From Nitrospira sp. (GTDB lineage Bacteria > Nitrospirota > Nitrospiria > Nitrospirales > Nitrospiraceae): a stretch of DNA of 64,000 bases. The stretch lies in NCBI GenBank assembly GCA_022226955.1, contig CP092079.1, forward strand, positions 761,418 to 825,417, in the 5' to 3' direction. Of the stretch, positions 33,412-41,650 are shown in pieces. The position numbers and the translations under genes were made by a program. Below the pieces are notes generated by a model. That model saw nothing but the letters and a program-made list of their open reading frames with translations. It searched no databases and had not been told where the DNA came from. Positions within the stretch are counted from its first letter, which is position 1; each line of letters starts with the position of its first letter.

Positions 33412-34878
33412 CTACAACTCTAATCCAGACCTGCCTACGTCCCGGTTGGCCGTTTCGACCGAAACCGGGGAGTCGTCCGAAGGGATATCGCGAATCTGAA
33501 TCGAGTCGACGCGCTGTTGGGCGAGGACGTCCGAGATAATGACGACCTTGTCTCCGACTTGGAAGGCTTCACGGTCTTTGAGGATGCGGAATGCCGTTTG
33601 AAGAGTCTTCTCAGGGTCTGAACTGAAATCGATTTTGAAGGGAAAGACTCCGCGATTGAGCATCATGGTCCGTCGCGGCTGGCTCATGTTGGTAAAGGCG
33701 TAGATGTTGGTGGCGAACGGGCGGCAGTTGGCGACGAGGTCGGCCATAATCCCGCGTCTGGTGATCACGACAATGCCTTTGGCCTTGACGCCTTCGGCGA
33801 GCCGCACGGCCGCCGCCGCCAGTTGTTGCTTGTTCTCCTCGTTGCGCAGATTTTTCGCAAACTGCAAGCCGGGAATCGTTTCAGATTTTCTCGCAATCCT
33901 GCGAATGAACTCGACGCACTTCACCGGATACTTGCCCACCGTGGTTTCCCCGGACAGCATGACGGCATCGGCCTCTTCGTAGATCGCATTGGCGACATCG
34001 GTGACCTCGGCCCTGGTGGGGTAGGGGTTGTGGATCATGGATTCGAGCAGGTGGGTCGCCACGATGACACGTTTGCCATACTCGGCGCACAGTCGCACGA
34101 TGGTGCGTTGCACGTTCGGCAGGTCCTCCAGGTTAATTTCCACCCCGAGATCTCCGCGCGCGACCATGATGCCGTCCGATTCCTGGACGATAGATTCGAG
34201 ATTCCTGACCCCTTCCTGATCCTCGATCTTGGCGATGATCTTCACCCGCCCGGCCTTGTCGCCCATGAGCCCTTTGAGTTGCCGGATATCCTCGGCTTCG
34301 CGCACGAACGAGAGGGCGATAAAGTCCACATCCAGTTCCAGCCCGAACAGAATATCCTTCACATCCTTGTGCGTAATCGAGGGAAGATTGACGCGGACAC
34401 CGGGAAGGTTCACGTGGCGTTTGCTTTTCAGCAGCCCGCCATCCAAGACGCGGCATCGCATGTGGCGCTCATGTTTTTCCAGCACCTCGAAATTGATCAA
34501 TCCATTGTCCACGGTGATCCGGTCTCCGACGTTGACGGTTTCCAGCAAGTCCGCATAGTTGATGTGGATCGAGCTTTCCTCAACGCTCTGCGCCCCGCGC
34601 GTGGTCACGGAGACGATGTCGCCCTGCCGCAGATTGAGCTCGTTGGAGAGATCTCCGGTGCGGATTTCCGGGCCTTGCGTATCGAGGAGGATGGGAATGG
34701 GAAACTTCACTTTTCGATTGAGCGACTTGATGTGCCGGATGACTTTGGCGTGAGACTCGTGATCGCCGTGGGACATGTTCAGCCGGGCGATGCTCATGCC
34801 GGCCTCGTAAAGCTTCTGCAGCATCTCGTAGGATTCCGTGACGGGGCCGATGGTGCAGATGATGCGAGTCTTGTGCAT
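33412..34878 (-). CDS. pyk: Pyruvate kinase
   Basis: A 488-residue pyruvate kinase, which converts phosphoenolpyruvate and ADP to pyruvate and ATP, the last step of glycolysis. It begins MHKTRIICTIGPVTESYEMLQKLYEAGMSIARLNMSHG and shows LLDTQGPEIRTG, the catalytic IIAKIEDQEG lysine block, the MVARGDLGVEI loop and the C-terminal allosteric domain (GIVVITRRGIMADLVANCRP). The ATG at 34878 is chosen because the frame upstream does not encode a pyruvate kinase start. Promoter-like block at 34976-35004. In rTCA autotrophs such a gene is kept for glycogen or catabolic flow. Confidence 0.97.
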   Translation of the reverse strand: MHKTRIICTIGPVTESYEMLQKLYEAGMSIARLNMSHGDHESHAKVIRHIKSLNRKVKFPIPILLDTQGPEIRTGDLSNELNLRQGDIVSVTTRGAQSVEESSIHINYADLLETVNVGDRITVDNGLINFEVLEKHERHMRCRVLDGGLLKSKRHVNLPGVRVNLPSITHKDVKDILFGLELDVDFIALSFVREAEDIRQLKGLMGDKAGRVKIIAKIEDQEGVRNLESIVQESDGIMVARGDLGVEINLEDLPNVQRTIVRLCAEYGKRVIVATHLLESMIHNPYPTRAEVTDVANAIYEEADAVMLSGETTVGKYPVKCVEFIRRIARKSETIPGLQFAKNLRNEENKQQLAAAAVRLAEGVKAKGIVVITRRGIMADLVANCRPFATNIYAFTNMSQPRRTMMLNRGVFPFKIDFSSDPEKTLQTAFRILKDREAFQVGDKVVIISDVLAQQRVDSIQIRDIPSDDSPVSVETANRDVGRSGLEL

Positions 34879-34975
34879 GCATGCTCCCTTGAACAGTGGC
34901 CGATTCCTGCGGGCTGAGATCGAACCGGCGGATGAGTGACGAGATTGCGCCGGGAAGACGGGCAAAACGCAAGTC

Positions 34976-35004
34976 ATTCTACGTGGTCTCGCCAGTTGAG
35001 TCCA
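34976..35004 (-). promoter_or_regulatory. Putative promoter of pyk
   Basis: On the minus strand TGGACT (35004-34999), 17 bp and TAGAAT (34981-34976), inside the shared block CATTCTACGTGGTC (34975-34988). The same block sits upstream of ychF with nearly the same leader length (about 90 nt). Confidence 0.5.
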
Positions 35005-35181
35005 TCGGACTATCGCGCAGCCCATCGCGCGGCGTAGAGAGGCGCGCACGCGCTTGTCTACCCCATATGGCTTGGTGTAGAAATACGAACCGGATGTCGC
35101 AGGGCCGCGCCTCATGATGAGACCGCGAGGCACTTGTTTCCGGGCACACTCAGGCGGCCGGGCGTTTCAAATTCGACGATC

Positions 35182-36195
35182 ATGTACACAGGCACACATT
35201 ATCCACTGCCGCAGACCTTGTGCTGGACGCGCCGCCAAATTTATTGGCTCTTCGGGATCGCACTCGTTCCAACACTGCTATACGTCACCACCGACTGGAA
35301 GGGACTGGGGATTCCTTGGGTTCCCATTGGCCTGATCGGGACTGCCGCGGCATTCATCGCCGGCTTCCGCAACAATGCCACCTACGATCGCGTGTGGGAA
35401 GCGCGAACGATCTACGGGTCCATCGTCAACAACAGCCGGACCTGGGGACTTATGGTGCGCGACCTTATTCACCCGAAGGCTGGCGGTCTGGATGGCGATG
35501 CCAAAACGGCTCACACGAGGCTGATCTACCGCCATGTCGCCTGGTTGACGGCCTTGCGATACCAACTGCGGCAGCCGCGCGCGTGGGAGTCGACCCAGTG
35601 GGGAGCCAATCTTGAGTTTCGTAATCGATACTACAAGGTGGAAGAACATGCCGGAGACATTGAGACCGCTCTCGCGAACTGGATTTCGGCCGATGAGCTG
35701 GCGCGTCTGCGGAACGTCAGCAACCAGGCCGCGCATCTGTTGGTGTTGCAAGGTGAAGACCTCCGCCGGCTTCGGGACCACGGGGCATTCGAAGCCAATG
35801 CGCACGTGGCGCTTGAGCAGGTGCTCGCGTCGCTGTTGAACAATCAAGGCGCCTGCGAGCGCATTAAAAACTTTCCCTATCCGAGGCAGTTCGCCACGCT
35901 CAGTCTGACCTTTGTGCGATTATTTGTGTACGCGTTGCCGTTTGGGCTTATCGGCGAGTTTGCTAAAGTGGGCACGCATGCGGTGTGGCTGACAATTCCC
36001 TTTTGCATTCTTGTCGGCTGGATCTTCAGCATCTTGGAAGCCATCGGAGAGGTGTCGGAAAATCCCTTTGAAGGAAGCGCCAACGACGTGCCGATCACGG
36101 CCCTCAGCCGCACCATTGAAATCGACCTCCGCCAAATGCTTGGCGAACGGGATTTGCCGGCCCCGCTGACGCCGGTCAATAATATCCTGATGTGA
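35182..36195 (+). CDS. Bestrophin-family anion channel
   Basis: A 337-residue inner-membrane protein of the bestrophin/UPF0187 family. Two N-terminal helices (about 18-36 and 46-62) are followed by the family signature GFRNNATYDRVWEARTIYG (61-79), and two more helices lie near the C-terminus (about 235-285) before the conserved EVSENPFEGSANDVPITALSRTIEIDLRQ. Bacterial bestrophins form pentameric channels for small anions or cations; several eukaryotic ones carry bicarbonate. The ATG at 35182 gives the standard short N-terminus. The stop overlaps the next gene by 4 nt, so channel and carbonic anhydrase-like protein are coupled in translation. Confidence 0.93.
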   Translation: MYTGTHYPLPQTLCWTRRQIYWLFGIALVPTLLYVTTDWKGLGIPWVPIGLIGTAAAFIAGFRNNATYDRVWEARTIYGSIVNNSRTWGLMVRDLIHPKAGGLDGDAKTAHTRLIYRHVAWLTALRYQLRQPRAWESTQWGANLEFRNRYYKVEEHAGDIETALANWISADELARLRNVSNQAAHLLVLQGEDLRRLRDHGAFEANAHVALEQVLASLLNNQGACERIKNFPYPRQFATLSLTFVRLFVYALPFGLIGEFAKVGTHAVWLTIPFCILVGWIFSILEAIGEVSENPFEGSANDVPITALSRTIEIDLRQMLGERDLPAPLTPVNNILM

Positions 36196-36950
36196 TCATT
36201 ATGAATGAAGCCGCTACGCATCTTCGCGTCATTCGCCAGCATTACCCCGATGCCCATAGCACCACCGACGCGGTCGATCGCTACCTCGACCTCTTCCAGC
36301 GTCGGTTGGGGCTGCGTCCCTCCGATATTTTGCTTGCGGACAGTATCTGCGCCGACGACATCAATTGCATCGAGTATCCGCAGCGAGCCAGCCAGATGCC
36401 TGGTCCGTTCAAGCTTGGCGGGCTCGACGGATTTCCATTTGCAGGACTGACCGGGATGGGGGCATTCGCTGGGCATGTGCCAGACCGTGGAGCCGTGTTC
36501 ATTTATCATGGGCCGCACATCGGGATCACCAAGGCAGGTGTCCTCGGCCAGATCCTGCGCGTTGGGCAGTCGGCGCCCAGCGGCTGCTGCGGGGCTTGCC
36601 GGGCTGCATTGGCCAAACTGCAGGCTGGGACGATCAACCCCGGCGAAGTCGAGGAACTGGACTATCAACAGCAGACTCTTGAGCAGATCGTGCTCAAGAA
36701 TGCCGCGCGCATCGTCACCGCACCTCATCCGCTGAAGGAAGCGACCGAGGTGATCGGAGAGGCCATTACCGCGCGCATCGATCTGCTTGTCTCGCGCACG
36801 ACCTACAAGGCCAGATACGTTATTTTAGCGGGAGCGATTCTGATCAACGGCGATCATGACATGGGTTCTTTCACGACGCCCAGGCGGCTGATTGTGAAAG
36901 ATTTGCAGTCCGGCACGACCGAAGATCTGCTCGCTGCCTACCAGGCCTAA
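36192..36950 (+). CDS. LCIB/LCIC-like (theta/beta-type) carbonic anhydrase homologue
   Basis: A 252-residue cytoplasmic protein. Its conserved blocks match the limiting-CO2-inducible B/C family: DSICADDIN (50-58), KLGGLDGFPFAGLTGMGAFAGHVPD (74-98), GPHIGI (107-112) and SGCCGACRAAL (130-140). The expected zinc ligands would be Cys53, His109 and Cys132 or Cys133, with Asp55/Asp56 close by. Algal LCIB/C relatives are beta-carbonic-anhydrase-fold enzymes in CO2 concentration; several are active enzymes and some need activation. The GTG start at 36192 overlaps the bestrophin stop (GTGA); an ATG nine bases later is the alternative. The link to bicarbonate is inference from family and gene order. 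Confidence 0.78.
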   Translation: MIIMNEAATHLRVIRQHYPDAHSTTDAVDRYLDLFQRRLGLRPSDILLADSICADDINCIEYPQRASQMPGPFKLGGLDGFPFAGLTGMGAFAGHVPDRGAVFIYHGPHIGITKAGVLGQILRVGQSAPSGCCGACRAALAKLQAGTINPGEVEELDYQQQTLEQIVLKNAARIVTAPHPLKEATEVIGEAITARIDLLVSRTTYKARYVILAGAILINGDHDMGSFTTPRRLIVKDLQSGTTEDLLAAYQA

Positions 36951-37162
36951 CAGCGGCCGCGGCATCTTCAGGCCGGCACGTAAGCCATTGTTGTAGGCTC
37001 ATTACCGCAGAAGCCATACGACGGGGCTTGCCCCACCGTTCATCCTCATGATTGTGAATCCAGGCAGCTCACCATTGTTCACCGCAAGTGCGACGATCTT
37101 CGGTGACGGTCGCATCGACATGCATCCGCAGCGCGATAGAGGGACAATTCGTCAGCGCCGTC

Positions 37163-37513
37163 TCAGGCAAGTCCTGAGGTTGGGCGCAGCGATGATGGAC
37201 GCTTGATCCGTGGATGGGTCAAGGCCCATTCATGCATCGCCTGCAGGATGGGTTCGAGAGAACGCCCCAGCGGGGAGAGGCGATATTCGACATGGAGCGG
37301 CGTTTCTTCGAAATCATGCCGTTCGACCAGACCGTCGGCCTCCAATTCACGCAGTTGCTTGGCAAGCGTTCGGTGCGTGATGCCGCTCAGATCGCGTTGT
37401 AACTGATTGAAACGCCGATCGCCTTTGAGCAGCCAATAAATGACCAGCGTTTTCCAGCGACCGGAAATCAGGTCGAGCGTGTGCTCTGTCGGGCAACCGG
37501 TCTGTTTGGCCAT
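37163..37513 (-). CDS. HxlR-family transcription regulator
   Basis: A 116-residue winged-helix regulator of the HxlR family: Cys7 near the start (QTGCPTEHTLDLISGRWKTLVIYWLL), then the helix pair RRFNQLQRDLSGITHRTLAKQLRELEADGLVER and YRLSPLGRSLEPILQAMHEWA. HxlR regulators often use this early Cys to sense electrophiles or oxidants. It is divergent to the first pirin (110 nt), which it likely controls together with the old yellow enzyme gene. Confidence 0.93.
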   Translation of the reverse strand: MAKQTGCPTEHTLDLISGRWKTLVIYWLLKGDRRFNQLQRDLSGITHRTLAKQLRELEADGLVERHDFEETPLHVEYRLSPLGRSLEPILQAMHEWALTHPRIKRPSSLRPTSGLA

Positions 37514-37623
37514 CAGTGGTATCCTCCAGGACCGTACTTGAAAGTGGGTTTGGCGGACCTATATTACCGTATCGACAGACGAGACACGAGCAAGCGCATC
37601 ACATCATGAAAGGAGCAGCTCTA

Positions 37624-38502
37624 ATGAAGAAGATTACAGACATCTTACGGTCGGAGGCGCGTCATTGGGTCGGAGATGGTTTTCCGGTCCGGTCGTTGTT
37701 TTCATACCACAATGATAGTGCAACCGTTAGTCCGTTTCTGTTGTTCGATTATGCGGGGCCCCATCGGTTCGAGCCCACCGATAGGCCGCGAGGGGTGGGA
37801 CAGCATCCGCATCGCGGCTTCGAAACCGTCACCATTGTCTATGACGGTGAAGTCGCCCATCGCGATTCAGCGGGGAATGGTGGGGTGATCGGACCAGGCG
37901 ATGTGCAATGGATGACCGCAGCCAGCGGCATTATCCATGAAGAATTTCATTCGCCCAACTACACCAAGACCGGAGGTCCATTCCGCATGGTCCAGCTGTG
38001 GGTCAACCTTCCGGCGAAGGACAAAATGAGTCCTCCGGGATACCAGGCGATTACCGATCGCGACATCCCGGCCGTTCCCTTGGCCGGTGGAACGGCGCGG
38101 ATCATTGCGGGAGAGTTCCAAGGAACCCGAGGCCCGGCCCGCACATTCACGCCTGTCAATCTGTGGGATCTTCGGCTGAATCAAGGCGCCGATCTCACGC
38201 TTGACCTTCCGAAAGGGCACAACGTCATGCTGGCGGTGCTCTCCGGTCAAGTGACCATTAACGGGACGCAGGCCGTCGGTGAAGCGGAGATCGCTCGCTT
38301 TGAGCGCGAGGGACATCAGGTGGCCATCCATGCCGATCGCGAGGCGATCATCCTGGTGTTGACGGGCGAACCTATCGATGAGCCGGTGGTGGGGTACGGC
38401 CCGTTCGTCATGAATACGCAGGAGGAAATTCGACAGGCTGCGTCTGATTTCAACAAGGGGCTGTTCGGTCGAGTCACCGCGCCAGAGCCGCTTGCCAGGT
38501 AA
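37624..38502 (+). CDS. Pirin family protein (copy 1)
   Basis: A 292-residue bicupin. The metal-binding block HPHRGFETVTIVYDGEVAHRDS and the following ...GIIHEEFHS fit pirin; the C-terminal half ends with EPVVGYGPFVMNTQEEIRQAASDFNKGLFG, also typical. Characterised relatives have quercetinase activity or bind iron and respond to oxidative stress. GGAG precedes the ATG at 37624. Divergent from HxlR. A hairpin element of 44 nt follows the stop. Confidence 0.93.
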   Translation: MKKITDILRSEARHWVGDGFPVRSLFSYHNDSATVSPFLLFDYAGPHRFEPTDRPRGVGQHPHRGFETVTIVYDGEVAHRDSAGNGGVIGPGDVQWMTAASGIIHEEFHSPNYTKTGGPFRMVQLWVNLPAKDKMSPPGYQAITDRDIPAVPLAGGTARIIAGEFQGTRGPARTFTPVNLWDLRLNQGADLTLDLPKGHNVMLAVLSGQVTINGTQAVGEAEIARFEREGHQVAIHADREAIILVLTGEPIDEPVVGYGPFVMNTQEEIRQAASDFNKGLFGRVTAPEPLAR

Positions 38503-38615
38503 GCGGCTCGTCCGGGGGCTGCGCTGGCACGAGGAGATTGGCAGCGCAGGGTGCTCGGTCTTCACTGGCGAGATGGGGAGGCACGTGCCCGTTCTGCCAC
38601 GTGAGGGGTGAATGT

Positions 38616-38659
38616 GCGATGACGGAGGGCCTGAAACAAACGGGTGCCTCCGTCATCGC
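38616..38659. repeat. Hairpin element, copy 1 (terminator-like)
   Basis: GCGATGACGGAGG (38616-38628) pairs perfectly with CCTCCGTCATCGC (38647-38659). A diverged second copy is at 39908-39952 in the next intergenic region. Both end with CCGTCATCGCGAC. It could be a stable transcript end for pirin or a small mobile palindromic repeat. Confidence 0.55.
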
Positions 38660-38775
38660 GACGTATACGATGACATCGTCTACTTGTCGAAGGTTGACTG
38701 TCATTCCATCTCGCGTATAGATTCTTGCACGGAAGATCACGTTTCTTGTGAAAGAATTACCCAAGGAAATACTCT

Positions 38776-39849
38776 ATGCCTACGTTGTTGACTCCACTGC
38801 AAGCAGGAGAACTGTCTCTGCCGAACCGCATCGTCATGGCGCCGCTCACACGAGCCAGAGCCGGTGTTACTCACATTCCGAACGACATGATGGTGACCTA
38901 CTACGGGCAACGGGCCTCTAGTGGATTGATGATGACGGAATGCACCATGGTCGATGCCCATGCCTGCGCCTTTATGGGGGAGGGTGGCATTTACAGCCCC
39001 GCGCACGTCGCCGGATGGAAACGTGTCACGGACGCGGTCCATGCCAAGGGCGGCCGCATCGTCATGCAGATCTGGCATCCCGGCCGCGCCGCGCATTCGG
39101 CGCTGAACGACGGCGAACAACCGGTGTCCAGCAGCGCCGTCGCGATCCGCAACGAGACCACGCAGACTCCGACGGGCTCCGTGCCGTATGAAGTTCCTCG
39201 CGCGCTCCGCACCGAGGAAATTCCCCGGTATGTGGAGATGTTTCGACTCGCCGCGCAGAACGCGCAGCAAGCCGGCTTCGACGGCGTGCAAATTCACAGC
39301 GCCCACGGATATTTGATCGATAACTTTCTCCGCGACGGCGTCAATACCCGCATGGATGCCTATGGCGGTTCGATTGCCAATCGTGCTCGCTTTCTGCTGG
39401 AGGTAACCGATGCCGCGATCGGCGTCTGGGGGGCTGGGCGTGTCGCCGTGCGGATCTCGCCGCTGGTTCCATTTAACGATATGGTCGATAGCCAGCCTGA
39501 TGCGCTGGTGACGTATGTGGCGCAAGAGTTGGCCAGACGGGGCATTGCCTTCCTGGAAATCCGACACAGCGATCACGCGTTACCAGAAGAGCAGGCCATC
39601 CTGACCGTTGCACGCCGGCATTTTCAGGGCGTGCTGATGAGCAACGGCAGCCACACGCGAACGACGGGGGAATCGACCGTGGCGAGTGGCGCGGCGGATG
39701 CAATCGTGTACGGGAGGCCGTACATCGCGAATCCGGATCTAGTCGAACGTTTCGTGAAACAGGCGCCGTTGAACGAGGTCAATTACCAGCGGCTCTATGG
39801 AGGGGGCCCCGATGGCTATAGCGATTACCCTTCTCTCGCCATGCACTGA
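38776..39849 (+). CDS. Old yellow enzyme family ene-reductase (NemA-like)
   Basis: A 357-residue flavin (FMN) ene-reductase. Key parts are NRIVMAPLTRARA at the start, the substrate-loop IWHPGRAAHSAL, and catalytic HSAHGYLIDNFLRDGVNTRMDAYGGSIANRARFL. Its C-terminus contains GAADAIVYGRPYIANPDLVERF. It reduces activated C=C bonds in electrophiles such as N-ethylmaleimide or nitro compounds with NAD(P)H. It stands between two copies of a hairpin element. Its place between pirin and hydrolase supports an electrophile-defence job. Confidence 0.95.
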   Translation: MPTLLTPLQAGELSLPNRIVMAPLTRARAGVTHIPNDMMVTYYGQRASSGLMMTECTMVDAHACAFMGEGGIYSPAHVAGWKRVTDAVHAKGGRIVMQIWHPGRAAHSALNDGEQPVSSSAVAIRNETTQTPTGSVPYEVPRALRTEEIPRYVEMFRLAAQNAQQAGFDGVQIHSAHGYLIDNFLRDGVNTRMDAYGGSIANRARFLLEVTDAAIGVWGAGRVAVRISPLVPFNDMVDSQPDALVTYVAQELARRGIAFLEIRHSDHALPEEQAILTVARRHFQGVLMSNGSHTRTTGESTVASGAADAIVYGRPYIANPDLVERFVKQAPLNEVNYQRLYGGGPDGYSDYPSLAMH

Positions 39850-39907
39850 GCCTCGATTAGAACGTCTCTTTTGCCGGTGCTCCTGGCAGGGGAGCGTCCG
39901 AAACGAT

Positions 39908-39952
39908 GCGATGACAGAGGCCTCCAATACAATCGGGAGTCTCCGTCATCGC
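39908..39952. repeat. Hairpin element, copy 2 (terminator-like)
   Basis: GCGATGACAGAG (39908-39919) pairs with CTCCGTCATCGC (39941-39952) with one A-C mismatch. The stem is the same as in copy 1 (38616-38659), the loop differs. It lies between the convergent ends of the ene-reductase and alpha/beta hydrolase genes, where a bidirectional terminator is expected. Confidence 0.55.
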
Positions 39953-39963
39953 GACTCGCAGGA

Positions 39964-40938
39964 CTACTTCATGTGCTTCGCAAAGAAGGCGAGAATTTTC
40001 TCAGGGTGCCGCCCGAAGTAGTTATAGCCGTCCCTGAAGCGGTGGGTCGTATCCTCAACCCAGATCATCTCCTTCTCCTTGCTCCCGAGCATGTCGAACG
40101 TCTTCTGTCCGTCTTCCGGGTTCTTGGTCCAGGCGTCGTTCCGCACCTGAAGCGACAAGTTGGGCATGGTGACCTTCGAGGCGTAGGGTTGCCCAGTCAT
40201 CTCGGCAGCCGGGAAGCCGCCCAGCTTTAGGAGTTCCAGATCGATGAGCTCCTGATACTGCGAAATCTTCAGCAACTCCGAGAACGCCTGAAAGATGGCC
40301 GTCATTGAAGGGACCAGCGGACTGAACATGCACGTGACGTTGGTGAAGAGTTCCGGGCGTCTGGCGATGGCCGCGTACTGCGAGATGCCGCCCATGCATT
40401 GACTGTAGAGTCCCAGGGTCATCTTGCTGAGCCGCGGATGATTGTCCACATACTGCTTCACGCCCACACAGTCCCGCCACTCCCATTGCCCGATCCCGCA
40501 GACGCCATTGTTGGCGGCGCCGCTGTTGCCGTGATTGCGGAAGTCATAGGTGAGCACGTTGTACCCGGCATCGGTCAGATGCTTGTACTGAATGACGAAG
40601 TCGATCTCGACCCCTTCGAAGTTGCTCCAGGGCTCGCCGAAGTGTCCGGGGAATCCCGCGCGGCACATGGGCAGCGCGTGATTGAAGATGATGAGCTTGT
40701 TGCTCTCGCCGCCCTTGGCCGGGATATACCAGGCTTCCAGCGGCGTGCCGTCGTCCGAGGGGATCGTCAGGTCCCGCCATCCCTTCAAGTCGTAGTCGGC
40801 CGGCGTTTTGAAAAGGAAACTGCGCGGCGTTTTGACGATGTTGGCCATCCCCTTGACCTTCGCATAGTCTTCTGGGGAAATGGTCTTGAGCTGCTCCAAG
40901 GCCTTGTCCATTCTTTCTTTTGAAATTCTTCCCATCAT
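39964..40938 (-). CDS. Alpha/beta hydrolase with Cys at the nucleophile position
   Basis: A 324-residue alpha/beta hydrolase. Oxyanion-hole strand LIIFNHALPM, LTYDFRNHGNSG, nucleophile elbow GLYSQCMGGISQ with Cys181 (the usual GxSxG reads SxCxG), and late His in EDTTHRFRDGYNYFGRHPEKILAFF. A Cys nucleophile is typical of dienelactone hydrolases; a swap of the first Gly for Ser is unusual. AGGAGGTG precedes the ATG. The substrate is not known; peers in the cluster suggest lactones or xenobiotic esters. Confidence 0.85.
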   Translation of the reverse strand: MMGRISKERMDKALEQLKTISPEDYAKVKGMANIVKTPRSFLFKTPADYDLKGWRDLTIPSDDGTPLEAWYIPAKGGESNKLIIFNHALPMCRAGFPGHFGEPWSNFEGVEIDFVIQYKHLTDAGYNVLTYDFRNHGNSGAANNGVCGIGQWEWRDCVGVKQYVDNHPRLSKMTLGLYSQCMGGISQYAAIARRPELFTNVTCMFSPLVPSMTAIFQAFSELLKISQYQELIDLELLKLGGFPAAEMTGQPYASKVTMPNLSLQVRNDAWTKNPEDGQKTFDMLGSKEKEMIWVEDTTHRFRDGYNYFGRHPEKILAFFAKHMK

Positions 40939-40984
40939 GGCACCTCCTGTGATGTTAGTAAGAATGATGAGTCCATACGTTCAG

Positions 40985-41650
40985 TCATTCATGCGTCGCG
41001 AGCTGTAGATGCGAGTAGTCTTCCGGAGTATCAATGTCAGTCGTTCCCTGTGGAAAGAGCAGGCCTGCGACGTCTCCAGGGTGAGCGGCTATGATCCGTT
41101 TCGCGCCGCCGTCACCGCTCAGCGCCGCCAGTTCAGGAAAGTATTCGCGGCGAAACAAGGCCGGCACTCCTATGGTGCCGCCGTATTCCGAGGCGACAAT
41201 GCCCTTGCCGGTTGAGCGGGCTGTCCGAACCAGCTCGTTGATGACGGCGGCTGTCACAAATGGCTGATCGCACAGCATCAGTACTACGGCCTTCGTCGTG
41301 CCCTCACGGTCGCCTTCTTCGAGGGCTTGCAGCCCGGCCTGGATCGAAGCGCTCATTCCCTTGGCCCACTGTGTATTCATGACTTGTTGCACGGGGAGAT
41401 CGTCGATCCCGCGTTTGAGTAAATCCGCATGAGCCCCGAGCACAACCGCAATCGGCCGACACATGGAAGCGAGGGCGACCTCCGCCGCGTTGCGTAGAAA
41501 CGTGTGTCCACCATAGGTCAATAGTTGCTTAGGCTTTCCCATGCGGGTCGAAGCCCCTGCCGCAAGGATGATGACGGCCACCGATGCTGCATCTCGTTCT
41601 TCCTGCATACCGGCTGCGCCCTCTGCCGGCTCAGTAGCGCTCTTGGCCAC
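40985..41650 (-). CDS. mocA: Molybdenum cofactor cytidylyltransferase (MocA-like)
   Basis: A 221-residue nucleotidyltransferase (MobA-like GT-A fold): IILAAGASTRMGKPKQLL, GAHADLLKRGI, VLMLCDQPFVTAAVINELV and the GDGGAKRIIAAHPG block. It would convert Mo-molybdopterin to the cytosine dinucleotide form used by the xanthine oxidase family. The GTG start at 41650 overlaps the XdhC gene by 20 nt; the ATG at 41608 is another possibility. It belongs with the XdhC, molybdenum subunit and Fe-S subunit genes. Confidence 0.9.
   Translation of the reverse strand: MAKSATEPAEGAAGMQEERDAASVAVIILAAGASTRMGKPKQLLTYGGHTFLRNAAEVALASMCRPIAVVLGAHADLLKRGIDDLPVQQVMNTQWAKGMSASIQAGLQALEEGDREGTTKAVVLMLCDQPFVTAAVINELVRTARSTGKGIVASEYGGTIGVPALFRREYFPELAALSGDGGAKRIIAAHPGDVAGLLFPQGTTDIDTPEDYSHLQLATHE

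Noticed and set aside
33823..34917. A 364-codon plus-strand frame opposite pyruvate kinase
   Set aside because: Antisense shadow of a clearly conserved enzyme; no domain visible.
34879..35133. N-terminal extension of pyruvate kinase
   Set aside because: The added residues do not resemble the family; the ATG at 34878 matches the usual start and the promoter-like block lies inside the extension.
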